From an uncultured Prevotellaceae bacterium (GTDB lineage: Bacteria > Bacteroidota > Bacteroidia > Bacteroidales > Bacteroidaceae): a DNA stretch of 48,371 bases. Positions within the stretch are counted from its first letter, which is position 1. Every line of letters starts with the position of its first letter. Below the pieces are notes generated by a model that did no database searches, was not told where the DNA came from, and saw only the letters and a program-made list of their open reading frames with translations. The stretch covers positions 1-48,371 of the forward strand of contig CAMJIA010000006.1 of assembly GCA_946405695.1 (NCBI GenBank), in the 5' to 3' direction. The position numbers and the translations under genes were made by a program. Positions 8,177 to 15,679 of this stretch are shown here, piece by piece.

Positions 8177-9124
8177 ATGAAGATTGTAATACTTGATGGC
8201 TATTCGGCCAACCCCGGCGACTTATCGTGGAAGGAGCTGGAGACAATGGGTGAGTTGACGGTTTATGACCGTACTGCACCGAGTGAGACTGTGGCACGGT
8301 GTACTGATGCAGCTGTTGTGCTGACCAACAAGGTGGTTCTCGGAAAAACAGAGATGGAACAGTTACCACACCTTAAATACATTGGCGTGTTGGCTACGGG
8401 GTATAACGTGGTGGATGTCGCATTTGCTCGTGAACGCGGTATCACCGTCACGAATGTTCCTGCGTATAGTTCAGAGAGTGTAGCACAGATGGTGTTTGCC
8501 CATCTGCTGACGGTTACTAACCGTACGGAGCACTATGCGCTACAGAACCGTCAGGGGCGCTGGACCCAGAATCCTGACTTCTGCTATTGGGACTTCCCAC
8601 ATATGGAACTGGCAGGCAAGACCTTTGGTGTCGTAGGATTGGGTAATATCGGGCAACGTGTGGCGCAGATAGCGCAGGCTTTTGCCATGAAGGTCAAGGC
8701 ATTGACCAGCAAGACTACGCTTCCTGCTGGCATTGAGAAGGCGTCGCTAGACGAATTGCTTACCACTTCGGATGTAATTTCGCTACACTGTCCGCTGACA
8801 GAGAAGACACATCATCTTATTAATATTAGTACTTTGCAACAAGTGAAGTCTTCAGCTATACTCATCAATACTGGTCGTGGCCCGTTGGTGGACGATCTGG
8901 CTGTGGCCGAAGCGCTGGCTGAAGGTCGGCTAGCAGCCTTCTGTGCCGACGTGCTGACTGAGGAACCTCCTAAGGCCGATAATCCTCTGTTGCGTCAGTC
9001 CAATGCATTCATCACGCCGCATATAGCATGGGCATCGACAGAAGCCCGCATCCGACTGCTACAGGTCGCCATTGACAATGTCCGTGCCTTCCTGGACGAC
9101 AAACCACAAAATGTGATAACATAA
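8177..9124 (+). CDS. D-2-hydroxyacid dehydrogenase, probably glycerate dehydrogenase/hydroxypyruvate reductase
   Basis: A 315-residue NAD(P)H-dependent cytoplasmic oxidoreductase. The Rossmann motif GVVGLGNIGQRVA lies in the middle, and the family's catalytic Arg-Glu-His triad is present as NTGRGPLVDD, TEEPP and ITPHIAWAS. The N-terminus (MKIVILDGYSANPGDLSW) is typical of the glycerate dehydrogenase subgroup, which acts on hydroxypyruvate; the exact substrate is inferred. The start at 8177 replaces an upstream in-frame start at 8135 that lies before the -7 box. It is monocistronic and ends in a perfect palindrome shared with the convergent nhaD gene. Confidence 0.9.
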   Translation: MKIVILDGYSANPGDLSWKELETMGELTVYDRTAPSETVARCTDAAVVLTNKVVLGKTEMEQLPHLKYIGVLATGYNVVDVAFARERGITVTNVPAYSSESVAQMVFAHLLTVTNRTEHYALQNRQGRWTQNPDFCYWDFPHMELAGKTFGVVGLGNIGQRVAQIAQAFAMKVKALTSKTTLPAGIEKASLDELLTTSDVISLHCPLTEKTHHLINISTLQQVKSSAILINTGRGPLVDDLAVAEALAEGRLAAFCADVLTEEPPKADNPLLRQSNAFITPHIAWASTEARIRLLQVAIDNVRAFLDDKPQNVIT

Positions 9125-9126
9125 GA

Positions 9127-9150
9127 AAAGACGTCGCATGCGACGTCTTT
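9127..9150. terminator. Perfect 24-bp palindrome between convergent genes
   Basis: AAAGACGTCGCA is followed by its exact reverse complement. As RNA it forms a GC-rich stem flanked by A on one side and TTTCTT on the other, so it probably terminates both the dehydrogenase and nhaD transcripts. Confidence 0.75.
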
Positions 9151-9170
9151 CTTGTTTCGTGTATCGTGTT
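9150..9170 (-). repeat. Heptad repeats just after the nhaD stop
   Basis: Read leftward from one base after the nhaD stop: AACACGA, TACACGA, AACAAGA, then a degenerate fourth heptad running into the terminator palindrome. It is similar in period and position to other gene-boundary arrays here. Confidence 0.55.
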
Positions 9171-9171
9171 G

Positions 9172-10503
9172 TTAAAAGAACAGGGCTTTCTCCAGCCAAT
9201 AGGTCAGGATACCGGCCATGTAGCCTACAAAGACAATCCACGTAATCTTCTTCATATACCAACCGAAGGTAATTTTCTCCAGACCCATAACGACGACACC
9301 GGCTGCAGAACCGATAATCAGCATACTGCCGCCTACACCGGCACAGTATGCTAGTAGCTGCCAGAAGATGCCGTCAACAGCCATAGCGCCCTCGGCAGCA
9401 ACAGGATACATGCCCATGCAGCCTGCTACCAGTGGCACGTTGTCGACGATGCTTGACAAGACACCGATAATGCCATTGATGACGTAGTAGTTGCCCGAGA
9501 ACGCCTCGTTAAGACCCTCGCCCAGCATTGTCAGCACGCCAACCTCCTGCAGTACGGCAACAGCCATCAGAATACCTAGAAAGAACATGATGGTCGATAG
9601 GTCTATGCGCGAAAGAATATCGCTGACGCGTTTAGCCATCGTGTCGTCCTCAGCTGTGTTATAGTGGAAAATCTCTGTCACGGTCCACAGCACGCCGAGT
9701 ACCAGCAGAATACCCATAAAAGGTGGCAGGTGGGTAATGGTCTTGAAAATAGGTACGAAGACAAGACCACCTACGCCCAACCAGAAGATAATATCACGCT
9801 GTACCTTGGTAAACTGGCTGACATCAGCTGCGGGCAGGTTCTGTGCTTTGTCGAACTTTCCTTCGAGTTGGAGGCTGAGGATGAGGGCAGGAATAACCAT
9901 CGAAATAAGCGACGGGATGAAAATCTCTGTTAATACACCTTGCGTTGTGATTACTCCCTTAATCCATAGCATGATGGTTGTCACGTCTCCAATGGGCGAG
10001 AATGCACCACCGGAGTTGGCTGCGATGATAACCAATGCAGCATAGATCAGGCGGTCCTCACGGTTCTGCACCAGTTTGCGCAATACCATAATCATCACGA
10101 TAGACGTTGTCAGGTTGTCGAGGATGGCAGACAGGAAGAAGGTCATGAAGGCCACGCGCCAGAGCAGTTTGCGCTTGGAGCGCGTTTTCAGCGTGTCGCG
10201 CACAAAGTTGAAACCACCATTCGTGTCCACAATCTCCACAATCGTCATGGCACCCATCAGGAAGAACAATGTGCCACCGGCGTCGCCCAGGTGGTGCTCA
10301 ATGACCTCGGCAATGCGGTGTATCACGTCGCCGCTTTCTACCATCGGATAGTAGCCATAGGGATCAACCATTAACAGTGTCCAGCAGAAGACACACATCA
10401 GAAGGGCAATAGCTGCCTTGTTGACTTTTGTCAGGCTTTCCAGTGCAATGCACAGATAGCCAGTTACGAAAACCGCAACAATACAGATAGTTAGTACAGA
10501 CAT
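9172..10503 (-). CDS. nhaD: Na+/H+ antiporter, NhaD type
   Basis: A 443-residue inner-membrane protein with about 12 hydrophobic segments. The segment around residues 60-95, containing IHRIAEVIEHHLGDAGG and LFFLMGAMTIVEIVD, is characteristic of NhaD/ArsB-fold (ion transporter superfamily) antiporters. It exchanges cytoplasmic Na+ (and probably Li+) for protons in pH and sodium homeostasis. The ATG at 10503 lies about 40 bp downstream of a TACCTTTG element preceded by a 2 x 14-bp array. Monocistronic. The family is secure; ion specificity is inferred. Confidence 0.9.
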   Translation of the reverse strand: MSVLTICIVAVFVTGYLCIALESLTKVNKAAIALLMCVFCWTLLMVDPYGYYPMVESGDVIHRIAEVIEHHLGDAGGTLFFLMGAMTIVEIVDTNGGFNFVRDTLKTRSKRKLLWRVAFMTFFLSAILDNLTTSIVMIMVLRKLVQNREDRLIYAALVIIAANSGGAFSPIGDVTTIMLWIKGVITTQGVLTEIFIPSLISMVIPALILSLQLEGKFDKAQNLPAADVSQFTKVQRDIIFWLGVGGLVFVPIFKTITHLPPFMGILLVLGVLWTVTEIFHYNTAEDDTMAKRVSDILSRIDLSTIMFFLGILMAVAVLQEVGVLTMLGEGLNEAFSGNYYVINGIIGVLSSIVDNVPLVAGCMGMYPVAAEGAMAVDGIFWQLLAYCAGVGGSMLIIGSAAGVVVMGLEKITFGWYMKKITWIVFVGYMAGILTYWLEKALFF

Positions 10504-10542
10504 TTTTCGTTTGTTTTTAATAGTATATTATCATTCTGCCTG

Positions 10543-10550
10543 CAAAGGTA
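10543..10550 (-). promoter_or_regulatory. -7 element of nhaD
   Basis: TACCTTTG on the minus strand followed by CAGGC, about 40 bp before the nhaD ATG. A 28-bp array lies 11 bp upstream. Confidence 0.85.
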
Positions 10551-10561
10551 GTACAAAAAAA

Positions 10562-10589
10562 TTAAAGATGAAAAATTAAAGATGAAAAA
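10562..10589 (-). repeat. 28-bp array (2 x 14 bp) upstream of the nhaD promoter
   Basis: Minus-strand unit TTTTTCATCTTTAA twice without mismatch, ending 11 bp before the -7 box. Total length equals four heptads. Confidence 0.85.
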
Positions 10590-10615
10590 AATTTCATCTA
10601 AACAGTATTTTCTAT

Positions 10616-10643
10616 CCTCTAACCTCTAACTCCTAACCTCTAA
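10616..10643 (+). repeat. Four-heptad array without an evident promoter
   Basis: CCTCTAA, CCTCTAA, CTCCTAA, CCTCTAA: 28 bp. It abuts the U-tract end of the small-protein terminator. I find no TAnnTTTG at the expected distance on either strand. Confidence 0.8.
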
Positions 10644-10685
10644 AAAAGAAAAACGGACCGGAATATTGAGGGTATTCGGTCCGTT
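10641..10685 (-). terminator. Intrinsic terminator of the small-protein unit
   Basis: Minus-strand arms AACGGACCGAATA and TATTCCGGTCCGTT (one bulged base) are followed by TTTCTTTTTT. The stem begins 2 bp after the TAA of the 31-residue ORF. Confidence 0.9.
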
Positions 10686-10687
10686 AT

Positions 10688-10783
10688 TTAGAAAGCTGCT
10701 CTGAAGTTATACATTCTTGCCATATTGATGCAATACTCAGTGTAAGCTTCACTCTTCAACCATTTCTTAATTAACTTTTTCAT
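10688..10783 (-). CDS. Unrecognised 31-residue basic small protein
   Basis: A complete short ORF: ATG at 10783, TAA at 10688-10690. It starts MKKLIKKWLKSEAYTEY, continues CINMARMYNF and ends RAAF. Five Lys in the first ten residues plus two later Arg make it strongly basic, and it could form an amphipathic helix. AGGAA lies 7-8 nt upstream, a better Shine-Dalgarno than most genes here have; an in-frame ATG at 10789 would add Met-Lys. It has its own -7 box (10866-10873), a leader of about 77 nt and a strong terminator, giving an mRNA of about 220 nt. I do not recognise the family. It could be a regulatory small protein, a membrane-associated or cationic peptide, or an mRNA whose RNA matters more than its peptide. 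Confidence 0.72.
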   Translation of the reverse strand: MKKLIKKWLKSEAYTEYCINMARMYNFRAAF

Positions 10784-10865
10784 CTTCATTTCCTTTCTTA
10801 ATGTTTTGTTATCCTTATTATCTTTTTATTGTCATTCAGAGAACGCTATCCCTGTTTTGACGATG

Positions 10866-10873
10866 CAAAGGTA
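10866..10873 (-). promoter_or_regulatory. -7 element of the small-protein gene
   Basis: TACCTTTG on the minus strand followed by CATCG. TTGG lies 19 bp upstream as a weak -33. There is no heptad array here. Confidence 0.8.
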
Positions 10874-10943
10874 CGACGAATGGAACAATATTCCAAGAAA
10901 ATTCATGTCTTTTGATAGAAAAGTGTGGAAAAATTGATTAATA

Positions 10944-10968
10944 TCAAAAAATGTGTGTTCGTGCACAC
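10944..10968 (-). terminator. Weak terminator after mlaF
   Basis: Minus-strand GTGTG / CACAC with a 6-nt loop, followed by ATTTTTTGAT. It lies just beyond the mlaF stop. The stem is only 5 bp, so confidence is moderate. Confidence 0.5.
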
Positions 10969-10983
10969 TGCTAAATGATTATT

Positions 10984-11751
10984 TTATTTCTTTCCACTGG
11001 TCACGGCCTCGCGCATCTCCTTCAGCAGGTCGCTGGCGAAGATGAAATCGGTGAGGCGCTGGTTGGTGGAGTGCATGATCTGAGAAGATTCGCCCTGCCA
11101 CTCCTTGCGCCCCTCATAGATAAAGATGATGTTCTCGCCAATACCCATCACAGAGTTCATGTCGTGGGTGTTGATGATGGTGGTCATGTTGAATTCGCGA
11201 GTGATGGAGTGAAGGAGGTCGTCAATGACCAAGCTAGTCTTGGGATCGAGACCGCTGTTGGGCTCGTCGCAGAACAGGTACTTAGGGTTGAGGGCGATAG
11301 CGCGAGCAATGGCTACGCGCTTCTGCATACCACCTGAGATCTCGCCAGGGTATTTCTCCTGCGCACCGACCAGGTTGACGCGCTCCAGACAGTCCATAGC
11401 ACGACGGGTGCGCTCGCGGAGTGTCATGTTGGAGAACATATCGAGCGGGAACATGACGTTCTCGAGGACAGTGAGCGAGTCGAAGAGTGCTGCCGACTGG
11501 AAGATCATGCCCATCTCGCGACGCATGAGTACCTTCTCCTGCTTAGAGAGCGACACGAAGTCGCGTCCGTCGTATAGAATCTGTCCGCTGGTAGGCTCGA
11601 AGAGCCCTACGAGATTTTTCATCAGCACTGTCTTTCCTGATCCGCTCTGTCCGATGATGAGGTTGGTCTTGCCGTCTTCGAAGACTGTCGAGATATCCTT
11701 GAGCACCTCGATGTCGTCGAAACTTTTGTATAGGTTCTTGAGTTCAATCAT
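10984..11751 (-). CDS. ABC transporter ATPase, MlaF-like
   Basis: A 255-residue cytoplasmic ATPase. Walker A is GQSGSGKTVLMKN, the ABC signature ISGGMQKRVAIARA, and Walker B YLFCDEPNSGLDP. This pattern and the MlaE-family partner directly upstream, overlapping by 4 bp, place it with MlaF/Ttg2A-type ATPases that power phospholipid movement between outer and inner membranes. The MlaD-type lipid-binding partner is not in the window, so substrate and direction are unknown. Transcribed with mlaE from 12513-12520. Confidence 0.9.
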   Translation of the reverse strand: MIELKNLYKSFDDIEVLKDISTVFEDGKTNLIIGQSGSGKTVLMKNLVGLFEPTSGQILYDGRDFVSLSKQEKVLMRREMGMIFQSAALFDSLTVLENVMFPLDMFSNMTLRERTRRAMDCLERVNLVGAQEKYPGEISGGMQKRVAIARAIALNPKYLFCDEPNSGLDPKTSLVIDDLLHSITREFNMTTIINTHDMNSVMGIGENIIFIYEGRKEWQGESSQIMHSTNQRLTDFIFASDLLKEMREAVTSGKK

Positions 11752-12503
11752 GACAACAGCTGTGTGAGGAATACGTCGGAGAAGAGGATGAGTACGCTGG
11801 AGCAGACAACGGCATCAGTTGAGGCCTTGCCAACATTGACGGAGCCACCCTCTACGGTATAGCCGAAATAGGAGGGTACGGCCGAGATGATAAAGGCAAA
11901 GAAGAGGCTCTTGATGATGGACATCCACACAAACCACGCCTTGAAGTCGTGCTGCAAACCCAATGTGAGGTCGTCGGGCACGATGATGTGTCCGATATAG
12001 GCAGTACCATAGGCCCCCATGATACCCATTGCCGACGAGAAGATAACCAGTAGCGGCATGATGGTCAGCATGCCTAAAATCTTGGGCAGGATGAGGTAGC
12101 ACGCTGAGTTGACACCCATGATGTCAAGGGCGTCAATTTGCTGTGTGACACGCATGGTGCCAATTTCTGAGGCGATGTTCGAACCTACCTTACCAGCCAG
12201 AATGAGACACATGATAGAGCTGGAGAACTCCAGCAACATGATTTCGCGGGTGGTGTAGCCTGATACCCAGCGTGGCATCCAAGGCGACTGGATGTTCAGC
12301 TTCATCTGAATGCAGATGACGGCACCGATGAAGAAGGAGATGAGCAGCACGATGCCAATTGAGTTGATGCCCAACTGGGCCATCTCCTTGACATATTGCT
12401 TCCAGAACATGCGAAAACGCTCTGGGACAGAGAATGTGCGTCCCATGAGCATCACGAACTTTCCGAACGTGGTCAGCGCGTTGAATATTAATTTCATGAC
12501 CAT
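11748..12503 (-). CDS. ABC transporter permease, MlaE family
   Basis: About 251 residues with roughly five or six hydrophobic segments; MlaE-family features include IASEIGTMRVTQQIDAL, which carries the conserved E-I-G-T-M-x-V-x-x-Q-I-D-A-L core. It is the inner-membrane permease for the following MlaF-like ATPase. The start at 12503 (or 12497 in the same frame) is preferred because the longer in-frame start at 12524 lies upstream of the -7 box. The G of the -7 box is only 10 bp from the ATG at 12503, so the mRNA is probably leaderless or has a leader of a few nucleotides. Its promoter-start segment is an 18-bp inverted copy of that of lptB. Confidence 0.9.
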   Translation of the reverse strand: MVMKLIFNALTTFGKFVMLMGRTFSVPERFRMFWKQYVKEMAQLGINSIGIVLLISFFIGAVICIQMKLNIQSPWMPRWVSGYTTREIMLLEFSSSIMCLILAGKVGSNIASEIGTMRVTQQIDALDIMGVNSACYLILPKILGMLTIMPLLVIFSSAMGIMGAYGTAYIGHIIVPDDLTLGLQHDFKAWFVWMSIIKSLFFAFIISAVPSYFGYTVEGGSVNVGKASTDAVVCSSVLILFSDVFLTQLLS

Positions 12504-12512
12504 AATCGGGTG

Positions 12513-12520
12513 CAAAGGTA
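12513..12520 (-). promoter_or_regulatory. -7 element of mlaE-mlaF
   Basis: TACCTTTG on the minus strand, 9 bp between its final G and the ATG at 12503. The four-heptad array lies 10 bp upstream. Confidence 0.85.
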
Positions 12521-12530
12521 ACATTTTTAA

Positions 12531-12558
12531 TGAAGAATGAAGAATGAAGAATGAAGAA
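12531..12558 (-). repeat. Perfect four-heptad array upstream of the mlaE promoter
   Basis: Four exact copies of TTCTTCA on the minus strand (TGAAGAA on plus), ending 10 bp before the -7 box. Confidence 0.95.
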
Positions 12559-12579
12559 TTTTGTCTGCGGGAACATTTT

Positions 12580-12607
12580 TTTTACTTTTCACTATTCACT
12601 TTTCACT
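12580..12607 (+). repeat. Four-heptad array upstream of the lptB promoter
   Basis: TTTTACT, TTTCACT, ATTCACT, TTTCACT: 28 bp, then 8 bp (TTATTTTG), then the -7 box. Confidence 0.85.
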
Positions 12608-12615
12608 TTATTTTG

Positions 12616-12623
12616 TATCTTTG
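12616..12623 (+). promoter_or_regulatory. -7 element of lptB
   Basis: TATCTTTG followed by CACCCGATT and the ATG at 12633, so the transcript is probably leaderless or nearly so. Confidence 0.85.
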
Positions 12624-12632
12624 CACCCGATT

Positions 12633-13445
12633 ATGGACGAACAAAGCAATGTGAAAGAGCCCGAGAGGCTGGTGCTGCGCACCGAGGGGTTGGTGAAACG
12701 CTATGGTAAGCGCACGGTGGTGAACGATGTGTCGTTCGATGTGAAGCAGGGCGAGATAGTAGGATTACTGGGACCTAATGGCGCTGGTAAGACCACGTCG
12801 TTCTATATGACGACAGGACTCATTGTGCCCAACGAAGGCCATATCTACTTGGGCGACGAGGAGGTGACGACCTATCCTGTCTATAAGCGCGCTCGTGCGG
12901 GTATTGGCTATCTAGCACAGGAGGCTTCTGTGTTCCGCAAAATGTCGGTAGAGGACAATATTCTCTCTGTATTGGAGATGACCGGCAAGCCCCGCGAGTA
13001 TCAGTTGGAAAAGTTGGAGAGCCTGATCAAGGAGTTCCGTCTGCAGAAGGTTCGCAAGAACAAGGGCGACCAGCTGTCGGGTGGAGAGCGCCGTCGTACG
13101 GAGATTGCCCGCTGTCTGGCCATCGAACCGAAGTTTATTATGCTTGACGAGCCTTTTGCCGGTGTAGACCCTATTGCCGTTGAGGATATCCAGTTTATTG
13201 TGTGGAAACTGAAGGACCTGAATATCGGTATTTTGATTACCGACCATAATGTGGAAGACACGCTGTGTATCACCAACCGTGCCTATCTGCTTTTTGAGGG
13301 CCGTATCCTGTTTCATGGTTCTCCTGAGGAGTTGGCAGCCAATCCGGTGGTACGAAAGAACTACCTGACGGAGTCGTTCGTTTTGCGCCAGAAGGACTTC
13401 TCTGCACTCGAAGAACAACGTAAAGCCGAAGAAAATGAAGATTGA
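12633..13445 (+). CDS. lptB: LPS export ABC transporter ATPase LptB
   Basis: A 270-residue cytoplasmic ATPase driving lipopolysaccharide extraction from the inner membrane by LptB2FG. Walker A is [13 protein letters not shown], the signature [14 protein letters not shown], and Walker [14 protein letters not shown]. The [18 protein letters not shown] segment is diagnostic of LptB. The ATG at 12633 is chosen because the in-frame start at 12561 lies upstream of the -7 box. Compared with E. coli LptB (about 241 residues) it has a short N-terminal lead-in and a C-terminal tail rich in Lys and Glu. LptF/G are not in the window; an OstA/LptA-like protein is at 24.6 kb. Confidence 0.94.
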   Translation: MDEQSNVKEPERLVLRTEGLVKRYGKRTVVNDVSFDVKQGEIVGLLGPNGAGKTTSFYMTTGLIVPNEGHIYLGDEEVTTYPVYKRARAGIGYLAQEASVFRKMSVEDNILSVLEMTGKPREYQLEKLESLIKEFRLQKVRKNKGDQLSGGERRRTEIARCLAIEPKFIMLDEPFAGVDPIAVEDIQFIVWKLKDLNIGILITDHNVEDTLCITNRAYLLFEGRILFHGSPEELAANPVVRKNYLTESFVLRQKDFSALEEQRKAEENED

Positions 13446-13456
13446 GTTTAGTTAAT

Positions 13457-13484
13457 AATTCATAATTCATAATTCATAATTCAT
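13457..13484 (+). repeat. Perfect four-heptad array upstream of the tig promoter
   Basis: Four exact copies of AATTCAT, ending 10 bp before the TACCTTTG of tig and starting 11 bp after the lptB stop. Confidence 0.95.
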
Positions 13485-13494
13485 AATTATTTGC

Positions 13495-13502
13495 TACCTT
13501 TG
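13495..13502 (+). promoter_or_regulatory. -7 element of tig
   Basis: TACCTTTG followed by CACGC, 47 bp before the tig ATG. Confidence 0.85.
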
Positions 13503-13549
13503 CACGCTCAATACGCAATGTATATATAATTAATAAGGTATAAAAGAAG

Positions 13550-14893
13550 ATGAATATTCAATTTGAAGCTCCTGATAAGGTGAATGGTCTGATGACTATC
13601 ACGATGGAGACGGCTGACTATCAGCCTGAGGTCGAGAAGACCCTGAAAGACTATCGCAAGCGTGCACAGATTCCCGGATTCCGTCCTGGTCAGGCTCCTA
13701 TGGGCATGATCAAGCGTCAATATGGTACCAGCGTCAAGGTTGACGTGATTAACAAGATGCTGGGCGAGAAGCTCTATGGTTATGTGCAGGATAATAAGAT
13801 TCATATGCTGGGTGAACCCCTTCCCAGCGAGCAGCAGGCTCAGCTCGACTTTGAGAGCGAACAGCCTCTGGTTTTCAAGTTTGATATTGCTGTGGCTCCT
13901 GAGTTCGAGGCTAAGTTGAGCGGTAAGGATAAGGTGCCTTTCTATAATATCACTGTTGACGACAAGCTCATCGACCAGCAGGTAGAGATGTACCAGAGTC
14001 GTGCTGGGCACTACGACAAGGTAGAGGCTTTCGATGCTGAGCAGCGCGATATGCTGAAGGGTGACCTGCGTGAGGTAAACGGTACTATAGAGGTCGCTGA
14101 CGCCGTACTGATGCCTCAGTATATGAAGGTAGAAGACCAGAAGAAACTCTTCGAGGGCGCTAAGTTGGGCGATATCATCACCTGGAATCCTCGCAAGGCT
14201 TATCCTGAGAGCGATGTAGAGGTTTCGAGCCTGCTGAAGATCCAGAAGGACGAGGTAAAGGACCACGAGGGCGACTTCACGTTCCAGATTACTGAGATTA
14301 GCCGTTTTGTTAAGGCTGAGATTGGCAAGGAACTCTTCGACCAGACCTTTGGTGAGGGTACTGTCAAGGACGAGAAGGAATTCCGTCAGAAGATTGCTGA
14401 CCAGATTAGCCAGCAATTCAAGGCCGACAGCGACTATAAGTTTCTGCTCGACGTTCGTGAGCACATGGAGAAGAAGGTTGGCAAGTTGGAGTTCCCAGAG
14501 GCTATCCTGAAGCGTGTGATGCTGCAGAACAACAAGGACAAGGGTGCTGACTTCGTGGAGAAGAATTTCGAGGCAAGTATCAAGGAGCTGGCTTGGCACC
14601 TGATGAAAGAGCAGCTTGTCAGCGCTCAAGGCATCAAGATTGAGGACGCCGACCTGAAAGAGACTGCCAAGGAGGCTGCCCGTGCACAGTTCGCACAGTA
14701 TGGCATGTCAAATATCCCTGACGAGTATCTGGAGAATTACGCTCAGGAGATGCTGAAGAAACGTGAGACTGTTGACGGACTGGTAGACCGTGCCGTTGAC
14801 GTGAAGCTGACTGCCGCCCTGAAGAGTGTTGTGAAGCTTGACGAGAAAGAGATTTCTTTGGAGGACTTCCAGAAGATGCTTCAGGAGAAGTAA
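13550..14893 (+). CDS. tig: Trigger factor
   Basis: A 447-residue ribosome-associated chaperone. The N-terminal ribosome-binding signature appears as IPGFRPGQAPMGMIKRQYG near residues 40-58. The middle region is not an obvious FKBP-type peptidyl-prolyl isomerase domain, which is usual in divergent Bacteroidota trigger factors, so isomerase activity should not be assumed. The C-terminal arms are long, charged helices. It stands just before clpP-clpX, a common chaperone-protease grouping, but a terminator and a new promoter separate it from clpP. An octad array covers its stop codon. Confidence 0.93.
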   Translation: MNIQFEAPDKVNGLMTITMETADYQPEVEKTLKDYRKRAQIPGFRPGQAPMGMIKRQYGTSVKVDVINKMLGEKLYGYVQDNKIHMLGEPLPSEQQAQLDFESEQPLVFKFDIAVAPEFEAKLSGKDKVPFYNITVDDKLIDQQVEMYQSRAGHYDKVEAFDAEQRDMLKGDLREVNGTIEVADAVLMPQYMKVEDQKKLFEGAKLGDIITWNPRKAYPESDVEVSSLLKIQKDEVKDHEGDFTFQITEISRFVKAEIGKELFDQTFGEGTVKDEKEFRQKIADQISQQFKADSDYKFLLDVREHMEKKVGKLEFPEAILKRVMLQNNKDKGADFVEKNFEASIKELAWHLMKEQLVSAQGIKIEDADLKETAKEAARAQFAQYGMSNIPDEYLENYAQEMLKKRETVDGLVDRAVDVKLTAALKSVVKLDEKEISLEDFQKMLQEK

Positions 14894-14921
14894 AAAGGTG
14901 AAAAAGTAAAGAGGTAAATAG
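14890..14921 (+). repeat. Four-octad array over the tig stop codon
   Basis: GTAAAAAG, GTGAAAAA, GTAAAGAG, GTAAATAG: four 8-bp units. The first contains the tig TAA stop (14891-14893). Confidence 0.75.
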
Positions 14922-14946
14922 AATTATAATTCTTTAACCAAAAAAA

Positions 14947-14980
14947 GAGCCGGAATGTCATTGCATTCCGACTTTTTTTT
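14947..14980 (+). terminator. Intrinsic terminator of tig
   Basis: CGGAATG / CATTCCG stem (14951-14957 with 14964-14970) and 6-nt loop, then ACTTTTTTTT. Confidence 0.9.
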
Positions 14981-14981
14981 G

Positions 14982-14989
14982 TAATTTTG
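14982..14989 (+). promoter_or_regulatory. -7 element of clpP-clpX
   Basis: TAATTTTG directly after the tig terminator, 21 bp before the clpP ATG at 15011. Confidence 0.65.
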
Positions 14990-15010
14990 TATCTACTTAT
15001 TGATAAGATT

Positions 15011-15676
15011 ATGAACAACGATTTTAGAAAATACGCTACCAAGCACCTTGGAATCAATGGTCTCGTGCTTGACGAAGTGATGAGTGCACAGGCTCAGTAT
15101 CTTAATCCATATATCTTGGAGGAACGCCAATTGAACGTTACACAGATGGATGTTTTCTCGCGCTTGATGATGGATCGTATCATCTTCCTTGGTACACAGA
15201 TTGACGACTATACCGCTAACACCCTGCAGGCACAGTTGCTCTACCTTGACTCTGTAGATTCAGGAAAGGATATCTCTATTTACCTGAACTCTCCTGGCGG
15301 GAGTGTGACAGCAGGGCTGGGTATCTATGACACCATGCAGTTTATCTCCAGCGACGTGGCTACCATCTGTACAGGTATGGCTGCCTCGATGGCTGCTGTG
15401 CTGTTGGTCGCAGGTACCGAAGGCAAGCGCTCGGCGCTGCCTCATAGCCGTGTGATGATTCACCAGCCGTTGGGCGGTGTGCAAGGTCAGGCTTCGGATA
15501 TTGAGATTGAGGCCAAGGAGATTATGAAGTTCAAGAAAGAGCTCTATACCATCATCTCTGAACATTCGCACACTCCTTATGACAAGGTGTGGAACGACTC
15601 TGACCGCAACTACTGGATGACTGCAGAAGAGGCCAAGGAGTATGGTATGATTGATCAGGTGCTCAAGAAGAAGTAA
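15011..15676 (+). CDS. clpP: ATP-dependent Clp protease proteolytic subunit
   Basis: A 221-residue serine peptidase forming the tetradecameric chamber of ClpXP. The catalytic serine is in GMAASMAAVLL, the histidine in MIHQPLGG, and the Asp in the DRNYWMTAEEAKEYGMID segment. The ATG at 15011 (MNNDFRKYATKHLGI) is used because the earlier in-frame start at 14987 overlaps the -7 box. clpX begins 3 bp after its stop, so the two are translated from one mRNA. Confidence 0.95.
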   Translation: MNNDFRKYATKHLGINGLVLDEVMSAQAQYLNPYILEERQLNVTQMDVFSRLMMDRIIFLGTQIDDYTANTLQAQLLYLDSVDSGKDISIYLNSPGGSVTAGLGIYDTMQFISSDVATICTGMAASMAAVLLVAGTEGKRSALPHSRVMIHQPLGGVQGQASDIEIEAKEIMKFKKELYTIISEHSHTPYDKVWNDSDRNYWMTAEEAKEYGMIDQVLKKK

Positions 15677-15679
15677 GGA

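Larger units (their letters stand above)
12500..12636. repeat. 18-bp perfect inverted repeats over two divergent promoter-start regions
   Basis: CTTTGCACCCGATTATGG occurs at 12619-12636 on the plus strand and at 12517-12500 on the minus strand. Each copy contains the end of the -7 box, the short leader and the start ATG plus one G, of lptB and mlaE respectively. The copies flank a 101-bp segment containing the two heptad arrays. Confidence 0.9.

Noticed and set aside
13508..14629. Long open frame of 373 codons on the strand opposite tig
   Set aside because: It mirrors the tig codons, is Leu/Val-rich without domain or promoter, and tig itself is clearly real.
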